DNA from: Actinomycetes bacterium
GTDB taxonomy: Bacteria; Actinomycetota; Thermoleophilia; Gaiellales; Gaiellaceae
Direction of reading: 5' to 3'
Length of the DNA stretch: 64,000 nt
NCBI GenBank assembly: GCA_025358355.1
Contig: JANYJX010000012.1
Coordinates: 1 to 64,000, forward strand
Below are positions 1-7,619 of this stretch, piece after piece. Both the position numbers and the translations under genes were made by a program. How positions within the stretch are numbered: the stretch's first letter is position 1; every line of letters starts with the position of its first letter. The notes below the pieces were generated by a model that saw only the letters and a program-made list of their open reading frames with translations, ran no database searches and was not told the DNA's origin.

Positions 1-1
1 C

Positions 2-106
2 GAAGAGGTAATGGCAAAGCTCTTTTCCAGAAGGGTCGTGACGCGGCTCAAGAGCGAAGCGAACCCCGATGAACTAGAGGAAAAGAAGGCCATACGTGAA
101 GACTAG
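2..106 (+). CDS. 3' end of an unidentified CDS (5' truncated by window)
   Basis: The first bases are open in one frame and end at a TAG, giving about 34 residues that finish KKAIRED. The tail is charged and rich in Lys and Glu, with no membrane segment or recognisable motif. It would be the C-terminus of a protein starting before the window. No family can be assigned. A chance open frame of this length is quite possible in GC-rich DNA, so it is only a possible partial gene. Confidence 0.3.
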   Translation, partial: EEVMAKLFSRRVVTRLKSEANPDELEEKKAIRED

Positions 107-224
107 TACCCCTAATCACCGGTGTCAAGTATACAATCACCCCCGGATCCGGTCGTACGTCGTAGACAGCAAGGTCGTGCTTCTTCGTCGTTGGCGGAGC
201 CTCGTCGAGCCCGACCTTGCCGGC
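107..224. other. Intergenic region, no gene seen
   Basis: This 118-bp gap lies between the possible partial CDS and the end of the following minus-strand membrane-protein gene. It contains a short perfect palindrome, CCGGATCCGG, but no T-tract terminator, tRNA or convincing reading frame. Confidence 0.4.
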
Positions 225-647
225 TCAAAGCATCCGCGGGCCAAGACGAACGGCGAGCCCGCCAAGGATCAACACGAAGCCAACGACGAACCCGGCAGCG
301 AGACATTGCGCGCCTCGCGGGAAGGTCTCGGGATCGCTGTTGCGCCCCAATCGACTCCAATCGAGCCCAACGGTCACACCAGAGAACGCGCATCCACACG
401 TAAGCACGATGAACCCGACCTGGATGAACGCTCGGCTGTTATGCCGCTCGGCCAGCTGACCGCCGTAGAGCACAACGAGGAACGCCAGCACGCCGAGAGT
501 CAGGAATCCGATCTGCGCGGCCCCGTGCGGCCGCAGACGCCACTCCTGATGCACGACCGCAGCGGCGAACCCAAAGAGGAAGGTCAGCAAGAGGACAAGC
601 TCTATCCAAGGCCGCCGCAGAACCAGGTTGGTGAACCACTCGCTCAC
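225..647 (-). CDS. Small integral membrane protein, function unknown
   Basis: The product is 140 aa. Hydrophobic stretches near residues 10-30, 43-62, 75-95 and 115-135 suggest four transmembrane helices, and a basic LRRP segment precedes the first. No catalytic motif was recognised. The chosen GTG start has a GGGGAGGA Shine-Dalgarno-like stretch upstream. The gene is divergent from the response regulator with only about 56 bp between them. A chance ORF is unlikely given the regular spacing of the hydrophobic segments, but no function can be proposed. Confidence 0.65.
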   Translation of the reverse strand: MSEWFTNLVLRRPWIELVLLLTFLFGFAAAVVHQEWRLRPHGAAQIGFLTLGVLAFLVVLYGGQLAERHNSRAFIQVGFIVLTCGCAFSGVTVGLDWSRLGRNSDPETFPRGAQCLAAGFVVGFVLILGGLAVRLGPRML

Positions 648-689
648 GGCCAGTCATCCTCCCCGATGGGCTCCGTCCCCTGCCCGCCG

Positions 690-695
690 TAGAAT
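690..695 (+). promoter_or_regulatory. -10 box of a probable leaderless promoter (response regulator)
   Basis: TAGAAT lies 8 nt before the GTG of the response-regulator gene. That places transcription start at or next to the start codon, and no Shine-Dalgarno sequence is present. The -35 region is weak (TGGGCT at 17-bp spacing). A leaderless mRNA is an inference from the spacing. Confidence 0.5.
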
Positions 696-703
696 CCCAA
701 CCC

Positions 704-1327
704 GTGGCTGAAGAGATCACCGTTCTCATCACCGACGACCACGAAGTCGTCCGCGAGGGCCTGCGGCTGTCGCTGCTTCGCTCGCCGCACATCCGCATCG
801 TGGGCGAGGCACCCGACGGCGAAACCGCGATCTCGCTCGCCGAACGGCGCCGGCCGAACGTCGTGATCATGGATCTCCGCATGCCCGGAATGGACGGGAT
901 CGAAGCGACCGAGGAGATCCTCAAGCGCGTCCCGGAAACCGCGGTGCTCATCTTCACCGCGTACAGCGAGCGCGCCCTGCTCACGCGCAGCCTCGAGTCC
1001 GGCGCGCGGGGTTACATCCTCAAGGAGGCGCCGCAAGAGACGCTGCTGCGCGCGATCGAGAAGGTCGCAAACGGCGACACGTTCGTCGACCAGGCGCTGA
1101 TGCCGGCGTTCGTCCAGGGCAAGGACGGCAACGACTCGCTCACCCCGCGCGAGCGCGAGATCCTGCAACTGCTCGCCGACGGCATGTCCAATGCGGACGC
1201 CGCAGGCCGGCTCTTCATCAGCCAGGAGACGGTCAAGAGCCACGTCCGGCACATCCTCGTGAAGCTCGAAGCGGACACGCGCACGCAGGCGGTCGCGATC
1301 GCGCTCCGCGAGGCGATGATCGATTGA
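704..1327 (+). CDS. NarL/FixJ-family response regulator
   Basis: This 207-aa cytoplasmic transcription factor has a receiver domain at about residues 6-120 and a LuxR-type helix-turn-helix at about 143-203. The receiver keeps the acidic pair (TDDH, 11-12), the phospho-acceptor Asp in VVIMDLRMPG (about 57), the switch Thr (about 85) and the conserved Lys in YILKEAP (about 107). The HTH shows LTPREREILQLLADG and ISQETVKSHV. The stop overlaps the TTG start of the following histidine kinase, so the two form a co-translated two-component pair. The start is GTG. Target genes are not evident. Confidence 0.93.
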   Translation: MAEEITVLITDDHEVVREGLRLSLLRSPHIRIVGEAPDGETAISLAERRRPNVVIMDLRMPGMDGIEATEEILKRVPETAVLIFTAYSERALLTRSLESGARGYILKEAPQETLLRAIEKVANGDTFVDQALMPAFVQGKDGNDSLTPREREILQLLADGMSNADAAGRLFISQETVKSHVRHILVKLEADTRTQAVAIALREAMID

Positions 1328-1989
1328 CAATCGCGCCGGGCGGCGAAGGGCACGCGCGGCCTGTTCTCGACGAGCGGCTCGTGGCCGAGCAGGACGAGCG
1401 CCGCCGCCTCGGCGAGCTGATCCACGATGGGCCCGTACAGCACCTCGCCGCCGTCGCGCAGATGCTCGACGCGGCAGCGGCCGCGACAGCGGAAGGCGAC
1501 GCCGCCGGCGCCCACCCGATTCTCGTCCGCGCGCTCACGCTCACGCGCGAAGCGAGCGGCGACCTGCGCGAACTCGTCTCCGGGCTCGAGCCCGACGCGC
1601 TTCGCGAGCACGGCTTCGCCACCGCGGTCGCGCTCCTCAGCCAGCGGTTGGCGGCGCGCCGCGGGATCGAAGTTGAGACGGATGTCGAAGCCGGAGAGGC
1701 GCTTGGCGAGGCAGCGGCGATCGGCCTGTACCAGATCGTCCGAGAGTCGCTCGATCAGGCAGTCCGACGCGGCCCGCCTACCAAGATCTCGATCACGCTC
1801 ACGCCAACATCGGCAGGCGGCGTCGAGCTCGGCGTCTCCGACAACGGCTCGGGCGAACGACGCCAGGCGGTGCTCGACGGCCTGGCCGAGCGGGCCGAAA
1901 GCCTCAACGCCGCGTTCTCGGTCGAACAACACCCCGGCGAGGGAACAGCCGTCCGCGTGACCGTCCCGCCGTCCGCAACCCGACGCTGA
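1324..1989 (+). CDS. Soluble NarL-type sensor histidine kinase with degenerate ATP lid
   Basis: The 221-aa protein has no transmembrane segment or sensor domain. It has a DHp-like helix with LGELIHDGPVQHL (His near 40) and a C-terminal HATPase-like fold. Only part of the ATPase signature is present: the G1 box is VSDNGSG, but the N-box Asn is replaced (ESLDQAV) and the glycine-rich G2 loop expected after it is missing. The end of the fold, PGEGTAVRVTVP, is typical. TTG start overlaps the regulator's TGA. It is probably the partner of the upstream regulator. It could be a weak kinase, a phosphatase or an adaptor. Confidence 0.8.
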   Translation: MTIAPGGEGHARPVLDERLVAEQDERRRLGELIHDGPVQHLAAVAQMLDAAAAATAEGDAAGAHPILVRALTLTREASGDLRELVSGLEPDALREHGFATAVALLSQRLAARRGIEVETDVEAGEALGEAAAIGLYQIVRESLDQAVRRGPPTKISITLTPTSAGGVELGVSDNGSGERRQAVLDGLAERAESLNAAFSVEQHPGEGTAVRVTVPPSATRR

Positions 1990-2030
1990 AGGCCGAAAGA
2001 GAACCGTCGCGTCTGTCTGGACCGGCTCGA

Positions 2031-2036
2031 TAGACT
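2031..2036 (+). promoter_or_regulatory. -10 box of a probable leaderless promoter (ferredoxin)
   Basis: TAGACT lies 7 nt before the GTG of fdxA, and no Shine-Dalgarno sequence is visible. No good -35 is seen. The position fits transcription starting at the initiation codon. Confidence 0.4.
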
Positions 2037-2043
2037 CGCCGTC

Positions 2044-2349
2044 GTGACGTACATCATCGCCGAGCCGTGCATCGACATCAAAGACAAGTCGTGCATCGAT
2101 GTCTGCCCCGTCGACTGCATCCACGAGTTCGACCGGATGCTCGTCATCGACCCGGAGGAGTGCATCGACTGCGGCGCGTGCGAACCGGAATGCCCGGTCG
2201 AGGCGATCTTCCCCGAGGACGCGCTCCCCGACAAGTGGGAGCCCTTCGTGAAGATCAACTACGCATTCCCGCAGGGCGCGGCGGCGATCAACCCACTGGT
2301 TGACGCGTACGCCACCGAGCACGACGTCCACAACGAGCCACCGGAGTAG
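2044..2349 (+). CDS. fdxA: 7Fe-type ferredoxin
   Basis: This 101-aa electron carrier contains two Fe-S cluster motifs. The N-terminal part has EPCIDIKDKSCIDVCPVDCI, the actinobacterial pattern in which one Cys position is altered, giving a 3Fe-4S plus 4Fe-4S protein. The second motif is CIDCGACEPECPVEAI. The tail DKWEPFVKIN matches the family. The length equals mycobacterial FdxA. It is cytoplasmic and probably hands electrons to cytochrome P450s or oxidoreductases. It starts with GTG, apparently on a leaderless message, and stands alone ahead of a membrane-protein gene. Confidence 0.95.
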   Translation: MTYIIAEPCIDIKDKSCIDVCPVDCIHEFDRMLVIDPEECIDCGACEPECPVEAIFPEDALPDKWEPFVKINYAFPQGAAAINPLVDAYATEHDVHNEPPE

Positions 2350-2353
2350 CTCC

Positions 2354-2914
2354 GTGGCGCCGGACGCCGACGAGTCCAACAGTGCGGCGCCCAGCCACGA
2401 CGCACGTAGCGGCAAGAGCCTCGGTCGGCGGGTCGGCACAATCGGAATCTGGCTTGTCGCCGTCGTTGTTCTCGCGCTGATCGGGAGCGCGGTTCTCCCG
2501 CGCTGGTGGTCGCACAGGATCGGCGCGCAGGTGAACGGGAGCATCACTTCCGGCATCGTGGTCGGTCTCTTCTACGGTTTTGTTTTCACGCTGCTGCCCG
2601 CCGCACTGCTCTGGTTCACGTTCAGGAAACGGCGCTCGCTGAAGCTGGTGCTCGTCTTGGGCGTGGTCTCGATCGTGCTCGCAGCGCCGAACCTGATGAC
2701 GCTCGGCATCGTTCTCGGTAGCGGGCACGCAGCGCACGCTGGCCAGCGCACGCTCGACGTCGAGGCACCGGATTTCCGAGCGAGCAGCCTGATCGGCGCG
2801 ATCATCGCTCTCGCGGCGCTCGGCGGGATCTCGTACCTCGTCATCTCGCGCCACCACGCCCACGAGCGTGAGGCGAAGCTGCGCAACGAGCTCCACCCGC
2901 CGCACGACTCCTAG
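2354..2914 (+). CDS. Membrane protein, actinobacterial hypothetical
   Basis: A GTG start four bases after the ferredoxin stop gives 186 aa. Residues 1-25 are polar. Four hydrophobic segments follow, at about 28-50, 65-92, 100-122 and 143-162, and the C-terminus is short, charged and His-rich. There is no recognisable catalytic motif, and function is unknown. Close spacing suggests cotranscription with fdxA. Its stop overlaps the stop of a convergent gene by three bases. Confidence 0.7.
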   Translation: MAPDADESNSAAPSHDARSGKSLGRRVGTIGIWLVAVVVLALIGSAVLPRWWSHRIGAQVNGSITSGIVVGLFYGFVFTLLPAALLWFTFRKRRSLKLVLVLGVVSIVLAAPNLMTLGIVLGSGHAAHAGQRTLDVEAPDFRASSLIGAIIALAALGGISYLVISRHHAHEREAKLRNELHPPHDS

Positions 2915-3219
2915 TCCGAAACCAGCTCCGCAACGAGCGATGCGGCGCGCTCCATCAGCGCCGACTTCACGATCACCTGGTCGAAGCCCGCCGCGTGCGC
3001 GCGCTGCAGCCCGGCCTTGTCGGTGTGGTTCGTAAAGCCGACGATCGGCACATCCGGCCAGGCATCCGCAACCTCCTGGGGCTCGACACGCGCGATGTCG
3101 CAGATCACGAGATCGGGCGCGTATGCGCTATCCGAGGTGACGAGGCGGTGATCCGGCAGGAGGCCTTCGAGCTTCCCGCGGAAGAACAGATCGACGCCAA
3201 CAAGCAAGATCGTCGACAC
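2911..3219 (-). CDS. Receiver-like (pseudo-receiver) single-domain protein
   Basis: The product is 102 aa with the alternating beta/alpha pattern of a CheY-like fold. It starts STILLVGVDLFF, then has PDLVICDI at the phospho-acceptor position and ends its fourth strand at QVIVKSA, where a conserved Lys sits. The usual pair of acidic residues after strand 1 is reduced to one Asp. It may therefore bind a partner without normal phosphorylation. The GTG start is chosen because upstream codons lie in a non-conserved region. It is the last gene of the cytochrome-maturation/wall cluster. Confidence 0.65.
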   Translation of the reverse strand: MSTILLVGVDLFFRGKLEGLLPDHRLVTSDSAYAPDLVICDIARVEPQEVADAWPDVPIVGFTNHTDKAGLQRAHAAGFDQVIVKSALMERAASLVAELVSD

Positions 3220-3247
3220 GACCCGGTTGTAGCACGCGTTGCGGACG

Positions 3248-3964
3248 CTACCGGCCGAGGTCAACCTTCAGGAGCGCGCGATGAAGGTAGATCCGGAGGA
3301 CGTAGAAGCGTTCGAAGAACAGCAACGCGCCGAGCGCGACGAGCACGAGCCCGCTCACGATCTGGATCGCCATGTAGTGGTCGCGCAGCCAGCGGAAGAC
3401 ACCCATCGCGCGCGTGAATAGCGCGCCCGCGAGCACGAACGGCACCGCGAGCCCCAGTGAATAAGCGAGCAGCAGAACCGATCCCTGAAGAACGGTGTTC
3501 CCGCTCCCCGCGAGAAAGAGGATCGAGCCCAGCACAGGGCCGATGCACGGGGCAGCGCAGATCGCGAACGCGCCACCAAGCAGAAAGCGTGAGCCACGCG
3601 AGCGCGCTCCCTGGACAAGACCCGCTCCGAGAAGCCGCTCCGGCCAGGGCAGAAGCCCCATGAACACGAGGCCGAAGGCGATCAGGATGAAGCCGGCGAC
3701 CTGCTCCAGGAGAACCTGATCCTGAAGAATCGAGCCACCGATCGCTGCGGCGCCGGCTCCCAGAACGACGAAGACGACAGTGAAGCCGAGGACGAACGGC
3801 ACGGTGGCGCGCACGACACGTGCGGCGGAGCCGGGCTCACCGAGGCGGTCGGCCTCGACCGCCGAGATCGCCGAGAGATAACCGGGAACGAGCGGCAGCA
3901 CGCACGGCGCGAGGAACGAGAGGAAGCCGGCGAAGAACGCGACCGGGATCTGCGCGACGCTCAT
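3248..3964 (-). CDS. ccdA: CcdA-like thiol-disulfide transport membrane protein
   Basis: The 238-aa polytopic membrane protein resembles the DsbD core and moves reducing power from cytoplasmic thioredoxin to the cell surface for cytochrome c maturation. It shows the duplicated Cys-Pro pattern: FLAPCVLPLVPGYL in helix 1 and ICAAPCIGPVLG in helix 4. About six hydrophobic helices are present, which matches the family length. Its ATG overlaps the ccmH stop by four bases (ATGA). Neighbouring ccmH and a ResA-like thioredoxin give a coherent redox module. Confidence 0.93.
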   Translation of the reverse strand: MSVAQIPVAFFAGFLSFLAPCVLPLVPGYLSAISAVEADRLGEPGSAARVVRATVPFVLGFTVVFVVLGAGAAAIGGSILQDQVLLEQVAGFILIAFGLVFMGLLPWPERLLGAGLVQGARSRGSRFLLGGAFAICAAPCIGPVLGSILFLAGSGNTVLQGSVLLLAYSLGLAVPFVLAGALFTRAMGVFRWLRDHYMAIQIVSGLVLVALGALLFFERFYVLRIYLHRALLKVDLGR

Positions 3965-4431
3965 TCTTCGAAGTCGGCGAGTGCTGCGTCGAGCTGCTGC
4001 TCGAGCTCCGGATCGAGCGGCCCGTCCTCGCCACCAGGCCCGTCGCGGCGACGGCTCCAGGTCCACGCGACAAACCCGAGCACGATGGCCACGAGCGCCG
4101 CGCCGCCGATCGGCAGCACCCACGCGAGCAAGCCGAGTCCCTTCGTCGGCGGCGTCGCCAGCACCCCTTCGCCGAACTGGTCGACGAGCTCGGCCTTGAT
4201 CTGCTCACCCGTCGCGCCCTCGGCGATGCGACGCTGGATGAACACCTTCATGCGGCGCGCAACGGGCGAGTCGGACTCGTCGAGCGTCTCCCTGCACGTT
4301 GGGCACACGAGCTCGCCCTCGAGCGCGGCGGCGCTCGGCGGCTTGTCGGCGGCTCGCGCGGGTTGCGCGGGTTGCGCAGCGCCAACAGCGAGCGCCACAA
4401 CCGCAGCGAGGATCGGCCAGTAGCGCTTCAC
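3961..4431 (-). CDS. ccmH: CcmH-type cytochrome c maturation protein
   Basis: The 156-aa protein has an N-terminal signal or membrane anchor (about 5-28). A CcmH domain follows with ELVCPTCRETLDESDS, where the two Cys reduce apocytochrome or partner thiols. Next come RRMKVFIQRRIAEG and FGEGVLATPP, then a second membrane helix (about 105-125) and an acidic tail. In the family the CxxC motif faces the outside and keeps haem-binding Cys reduced. The GTG start overlaps the thioredoxin gene's stop. CcmF/CcsA-like haem lyase genes are not in this window. Confidence 0.9.
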   Translation of the reverse strand: MKRYWPILAAVVALAVGAAQPAQPARAADKPPSAAALEGELVCPTCRETLDESDSPVARRMKVFIQRRIAEGATGEQIKAELVDQFGEGVLATPPTKGLGLLAWVLPIGGAALVAIVLGFVAWTWSRRRDGPGGEDGPLDPELEQQLDAALADFEE

Positions 4432-4979
4432 GATGCCGAAGCAAGCACGCGCTCCACGTCGCGCTCGAAGACCTTGTCTTTGCCGCCGGTGCGAAGCCCG
4501 CCGAGAATGCGCGACACGACGTGGCCGCGCCGATCGATGACGAATGTCGCAGGCAGCCCGCCGACGCCCCAGTGGCCGAGCGTCGAGCCGTGGGCGTCGT
4601 GGATGAGGGCGTACGTCAAGCCGTACTTGCGCGCGAAGGCCCGACCGTCGCCCGAGTAGTCGCTCGCATCGACGCCGATCACCACAAGCCCTTTCGACCG
4701 GTTCACACGCCAGAATTTTTCGAGGTACGGCGCCTCGTCCGCACACGGCCCACACCACGACGCCCAAAAGTTGACGACGACCGGCTTGCCACGGAACGAC
4801 GCCAGCGACAGCGTTCCCGGGCGATCGAGCCGCGGCAGCGAAAGAGCTGGCGCGAGAGAGGTGGAATCGACGTGAACCTGATTCGAGCTGCCGCGCGTAG
4901 CGATCTTGACAACCAACACGACGAGCAGCGTGACAACGGCGACCGCCGCGAGCCCCTGCGCGAGCCGCCGGGCGCTCAT
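4428..4979 (-). CDS. ResA/TlpA-like membrane-anchored thioredoxin
   Basis: The 183-aa extracytoplasmic protein has an N-terminal membrane anchor (about 5-28) and a thioredoxin fold. The active site is VNFWASWCGPCADEAPYLEKF (WCGPC), and the cis-Pro loop is GLPATFVIDRRG. This resembles ResA/CcmG, which reduce apocytochrome c cysteines or feed CcmH. It overlaps ccmH and starts one base from the stop of the L,D-transpeptidase gene, so all are probably one transcript. The exact subfamily (ResA or CcmG) cannot be decided by eye. Confidence 0.9.
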   Translation of the reverse strand: MSARRLAQGLAAVAVVTLLVVLVVKIATRGSSNQVHVDSTSLAPALSLPRLDRPGTLSLASFRGKPVVVNFWASWCGPCADEAPYLEKFWRVNRSKGLVVIGVDASDYSGDGRAFARKYGLTYALIHDAHGSTLGHWGVGGLPATFVIDRRGHVVSRILGGLRTGGKDKVFERDVERVLASAS

Positions 4980-4980
4980 A

Positions 4981-6057
4981 TCAGGCGCCGACGATGAAGA
5001 CCGTCGTCCCAACCGTGACGTGGTCAAACAGCCACTCCGCTTCCGAGATCCGCATCCGGATGCAGCCGTGCGATGCCGAGTAGCCGATCGACGCGGCGTT
5101 CGGCGTGCCGTGGATCCCGACATTCGGCGACGAGATGCCCATCCAACGCGTCCCAAGCGGGTTGCCAGCCCCCGGCGGCACCGGCTTCTCGCCCTTCGCC
5201 CACGCCGACCCTTGCGGGGGGTACCACCACGGGTCGCGCAGCTTGACGATGATCTCGAACCGCCCGAGCGGCGTCGGATAGATCGATTGGCCGGTCGCGA
5301 CACCGAACTGGCGTTGCACCGAGTCGCCCTTGTACAGCGTCAGCTCGTGCGTGCCGCGCTTGATCACGATCACATGCGGGAACGATGCGGGCGACATCGA
5401 TGGCGCAATCGACTGGAAGCGCAGCTTGATCGGATCGCGGTTCTGCGTCTTCAGCGCCAGCACGAGCTGCCGCGTCGCGATGACGCGGTTGAGATGCCTG
5501 CCCGGCAGATCCTTCGTGATGCGCGGCGCGAGGTGGTAGAGGATCAGTCGCGAATCGACGGGCGCGCGTTCGAGCTTCTTGCCGAGCGCACTCGCGTACG
5601 CGTCAATCCGCTCCGCCGAGACATCGACCGGCAGCGGCACGTTGAAGCCGGAACGCCGAACCGTGAGCGCGCTGCGCACCGCCGCTGTCAGCCGCGGGTA
5701 GGCGCCGAGCTGGCGCGGGGTCGCGGTGATCTTCCTTGTCGGCGAAACGACGAGCGTCAGCGGCTTCGCGAACGCCTCGCCCACGGCCGCGCGCGCCTCC
5801 GCGTACGTCAGCCCGCCGACCGAGACATGCCCAACCGTGACGCCTGCCGCGATGACCCGCGGCTCCGGCACGGTCGTGGTTGTAGTTGTAGTTGTCGTCG
5901 TTGAGTCGGTCGCCGCCGGTGGCTCGGTCGTCGTCGGATCGGTTCCGGTGGTTCCACCGTCGGCGCCAGCGACCGGAGTCACAGTCAGCGAGAACGCCAA
6001 GACAAGACCCGCAAGCCCGCAGGCGGCCAACACCCCAAACGCAAGGCCCCGTCTCAT
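4981..6057 (-). CDS. L,D-transpeptidase (YkuD domain)
   Basis: This 358-aa wall enzyme forms 3-3 peptidoglycan cross-links outside the membrane. It has a signal peptide or anchor at about 5-30. A Thr/Pro linker follows that includes a run of ten Thr, then a putative peptidoglycan-binding region (about 70-220). The C-terminal YkuD domain has HGTPNAASIGYSASHGCIRM, with catalytic Cys in SHGCIRM, near residue 335. It ends in FIVGA. The stop lies one base before the thioredoxin gene, and the start overlaps the phosphodiesterase stop (ATGA). Confidence 0.93.
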   Translation of the reverse strand: MRRGLAFGVLAACGLAGLVLAFSLTVTPVAGADGGTTGTDPTTTEPPAATDSTTTTTTTTTTVPEPRVIAAGVTVGHVSVGGLTYAEARAAVGEAFAKPLTLVVSPTRKITATPRQLGAYPRLTAAVRSALTVRRSGFNVPLPVDVSAERIDAYASALGKKLERAPVDSRLILYHLAPRITKDLPGRHLNRVIATRQLVLALKTQNRDPIKLRFQSIAPSMSPASFPHVIVIKRGTHELTLYKGDSVQRQFGVATGQSIYPTPLGRFEIIVKLRDPWWYPPQGSAWAKGEKPVPPGAGNPLGTRWMGISSPNVGIHGTPNAASIGYSASHGCIRMRISEAEWLFDHVTVGTTVFIVGA

Positions 6058-6806
6058 GACGCGAGTGTAGCCATCACCATTTCCGGATCGTTCGAGATCA
6101 GGCCGTCAACTCCCGCCTCCACAACACGCGCTACGGTCGCCGTGTCGTCGATGGTCCATGTCAGCACCGGCACACCGAGCGCGTGCGCCTTGGCCACCGC
6201 CCGCGGCGTGACGAGCGTGTGGTTGAGCATCACCACAGTCGCATTCGCATTCGCGAGCAGCCGCTCGAGCCTCGTAGGCACGCTGACGCGCATCGCCGTG
6301 AGCACAAGCCGCACGAGCGGCCACAGCACCGGCCGACGAGAGACGCCGAGCCGATCCTCGGGATAGGTGAACCCAAGGCGGATACCGGGCGAGAGCCCGG
6401 CGATCTGGCGCAGCACCGCGGAGTGGAACGCGCTCACGACGACGCGCTCGGCCAGGCCGTGCCGCTCGACCGCCGCCGCTACCTCGTCAAGCCGAGACCG
6501 CAGCTTCAGATCGATGTGCAGCGCCACATCTCGCGTTTCCTCGGCGAACCAGGCGAGCGTCTCGTCCAGCGTCGGCACATCGGGCGCGAGCTCCCGAAGC
6601 TCCGCGAGCGAAAGATCGCCGATCCTCCCCACCGCACCGCCATGCGTGATCTCCTCGAGATGATCCGAGTGCGTGACGATCAACGGCCCGCGCGCCATCG
6701 CCACCACGTCGAACTCGACCGCATCGACGCCGAGGTCGACGGCCGCGCGGAACGCGGCGATCGTGTTCTCGGGAGCCGCCCTCGGCGCGCCGCGATGCCC
6801 GATCAC
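6054..6806 (-). CDS. Glycerophosphodiester phosphodiesterase
   Basis: The 250-aa GDPD-family enzyme hydrolyses glycerophosphodiesters to glycerol-3-phosphate and an alcohol. IGHRGAPRAAPENTIAAF carries the first catalytic His and the metal-binding Glu. DAVEFDVVAMARGPLIVTHSD carries the acidic ligands and second His. The C-terminus reads VPVLTWTIDD and DGLISNDPEMV, as in UgpQ/GlpQ. No signal peptide is seen, so it is probably cytoplasmic. The track start is a GTG directly before IGHRG. An upstream non-ATG start is possible because homologues usually have a few more residues. Confidence 0.9.
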   Translation of the reverse strand: MIGHRGAPRAAPENTIAAFRAAVDLGVDAVEFDVVAMARGPLIVTHSDHLEEITHGGAVGRIGDLSLAELRELAPDVPTLDETLAWFAEETRDVALHIDLKLRSRLDEVAAAVERHGLAERVVVSAFHSAVLRQIAGLSPGIRLGFTYPEDRLGVSRRPVLWPLVRLVLTAMRVSVPTRLERLLANANATVVMLNHTLVTPRAVAKAHALGVPVLTWTIDDTATVARVVEAGVDGLISNDPEMVMATLAS

Positions 6807-6852
6807 GAGCGGCCGCCCGTCTCTGCGGAACAGGTCGATCAGATGCCGTCGA

Positions 6853-7083
6853 TCAGATGCCGAATAGCCGCTGGATGTCGTGCGCGATGAAGACCACGAT
6901 CGCGACGGTCACTGCGAGGAGAATGAGCAACACCAGCCAGAACCTCGCGCCAGCGCGACGCGTTGCGCGACGGTGCTCGACGCGTGCATGTCGGCGCGCG
7001 CGGTGGTGCCAGTAGGCGCGGTCGATCGCGCCCGGATCGAGCGGCGGCGCATCCACGTCACTTGGCCCGATGTCAGCGCTCAC
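6853..7083 (-). CDS. Small single-pass membrane protein
   Basis: The 76-aa product has a polar, Arg/His-rich N-terminal half and one hydrophobic helix (about 51-72, LVLLILLAVTVAIVVFIAH). It ends RLFGI. The GTG start is chosen because a GGGAGAGG purine stretch lies just upstream. It precedes the phosphodiesterase gene by 46 bp and may open that operon. Function is unknown. Confidence 0.6.
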   Translation of the reverse strand: MSADIGPSDVDAPPLDPGAIDRAYWHHRARRHARVEHRRATRRAGARFWLVLLILLAVTVAIVVFIAHDIQRLFGI

Positions 7084-7161
7084 GGCCCCTCTCCCCCGAT
7101 TCTCGGCCACGTCCGAATTGTACGGGGTGACTCAGGTGCTCGGAATGAGATACTTCCCGCG

Positions 7162-7614
7162 ATGTCGTCTCCCGAAGACCGCCACTCCGACCGATTCACC
7201 GGCGTCCGCGGCGCTTCGCTGCTCGCGTTGAGCGACAACCTGGCGCTGATCGCCGGGCTGGTGCTGGCGGTTTCGGCCTTCACCGGTTGGTACACGGGGC
7301 CAAGCGGTGGGGTGACCGTGTCGGTGACCGGGTGGCACACGGGCACCCTCGGCAAGCTCGTGTTCTTCGCCGGGCTCGCGGTCCTGCTGGTCGTGCTCCT
7401 GCGCGAAGTCGGCATCGAGTTGCCCGCCGCCGCGCCTGAGAGCCTCGTGACTATCGCGCTCGGCGCGGTCGCGACAATCCTCGTCCTCGTCAGGATCGTG
7501 TCGATCCCCGACGACTTCTTCTTCGCCGGCCGCGGCGTAGGCATCTGGATCAGCTTGATCGCAGCCATCGGCGTCATCGCTGCCGGCCTGCTCCAGGTCT
7601 CCGAAGAGCTCTAG
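7162..7614 (+). CDS. Four-helix membrane protein, function unknown
   Basis: The 150-aa product has hydrophobic segments at about 22-42, 60-80, 88-108 and 125-145 joined by short loops with Gly-Trp (FTGWYTGP, VTGWHTG). The N-terminus is polar. The ATG is chosen because upstream sequence in the longer track ORF lies inside the divergent gene. No motif assigns a function. Confidence 0.65.
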   Translation: MSSPEDRHSDRFTGVRGASLLALSDNLALIAGLVLAVSAFTGWYTGPSGGVTVSVTGWHTGTLGKLVFFAGLAVLLVVLLREVGIELPAAAPESLVTIALGAVATILVLVRIVSIPDDFFFAGRGVGIWISLIAAIGVIAAGLLQVSEEL

Positions 7615-7619
7615 CCCGT

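Noticed and set aside
131-160. CCGGATCCGG palindrome as an operator
   Set aside because: Short, near no defined promoter and likely by chance in GC-rich DNA.
1012-2556. 514-aa minus-strand ORF across the two-component genes and ferredoxin
   Set aside because: Antisense shadow in GC-rich DNA. The plus strand shows clear receiver, HTH, kinase and ferredoxin motifs.
5870-5910. Triplet repeat in the L,D-transpeptidase gene
   Set aside because: It encodes a Thr-rich linker in frame. It is not an independent repeat element.
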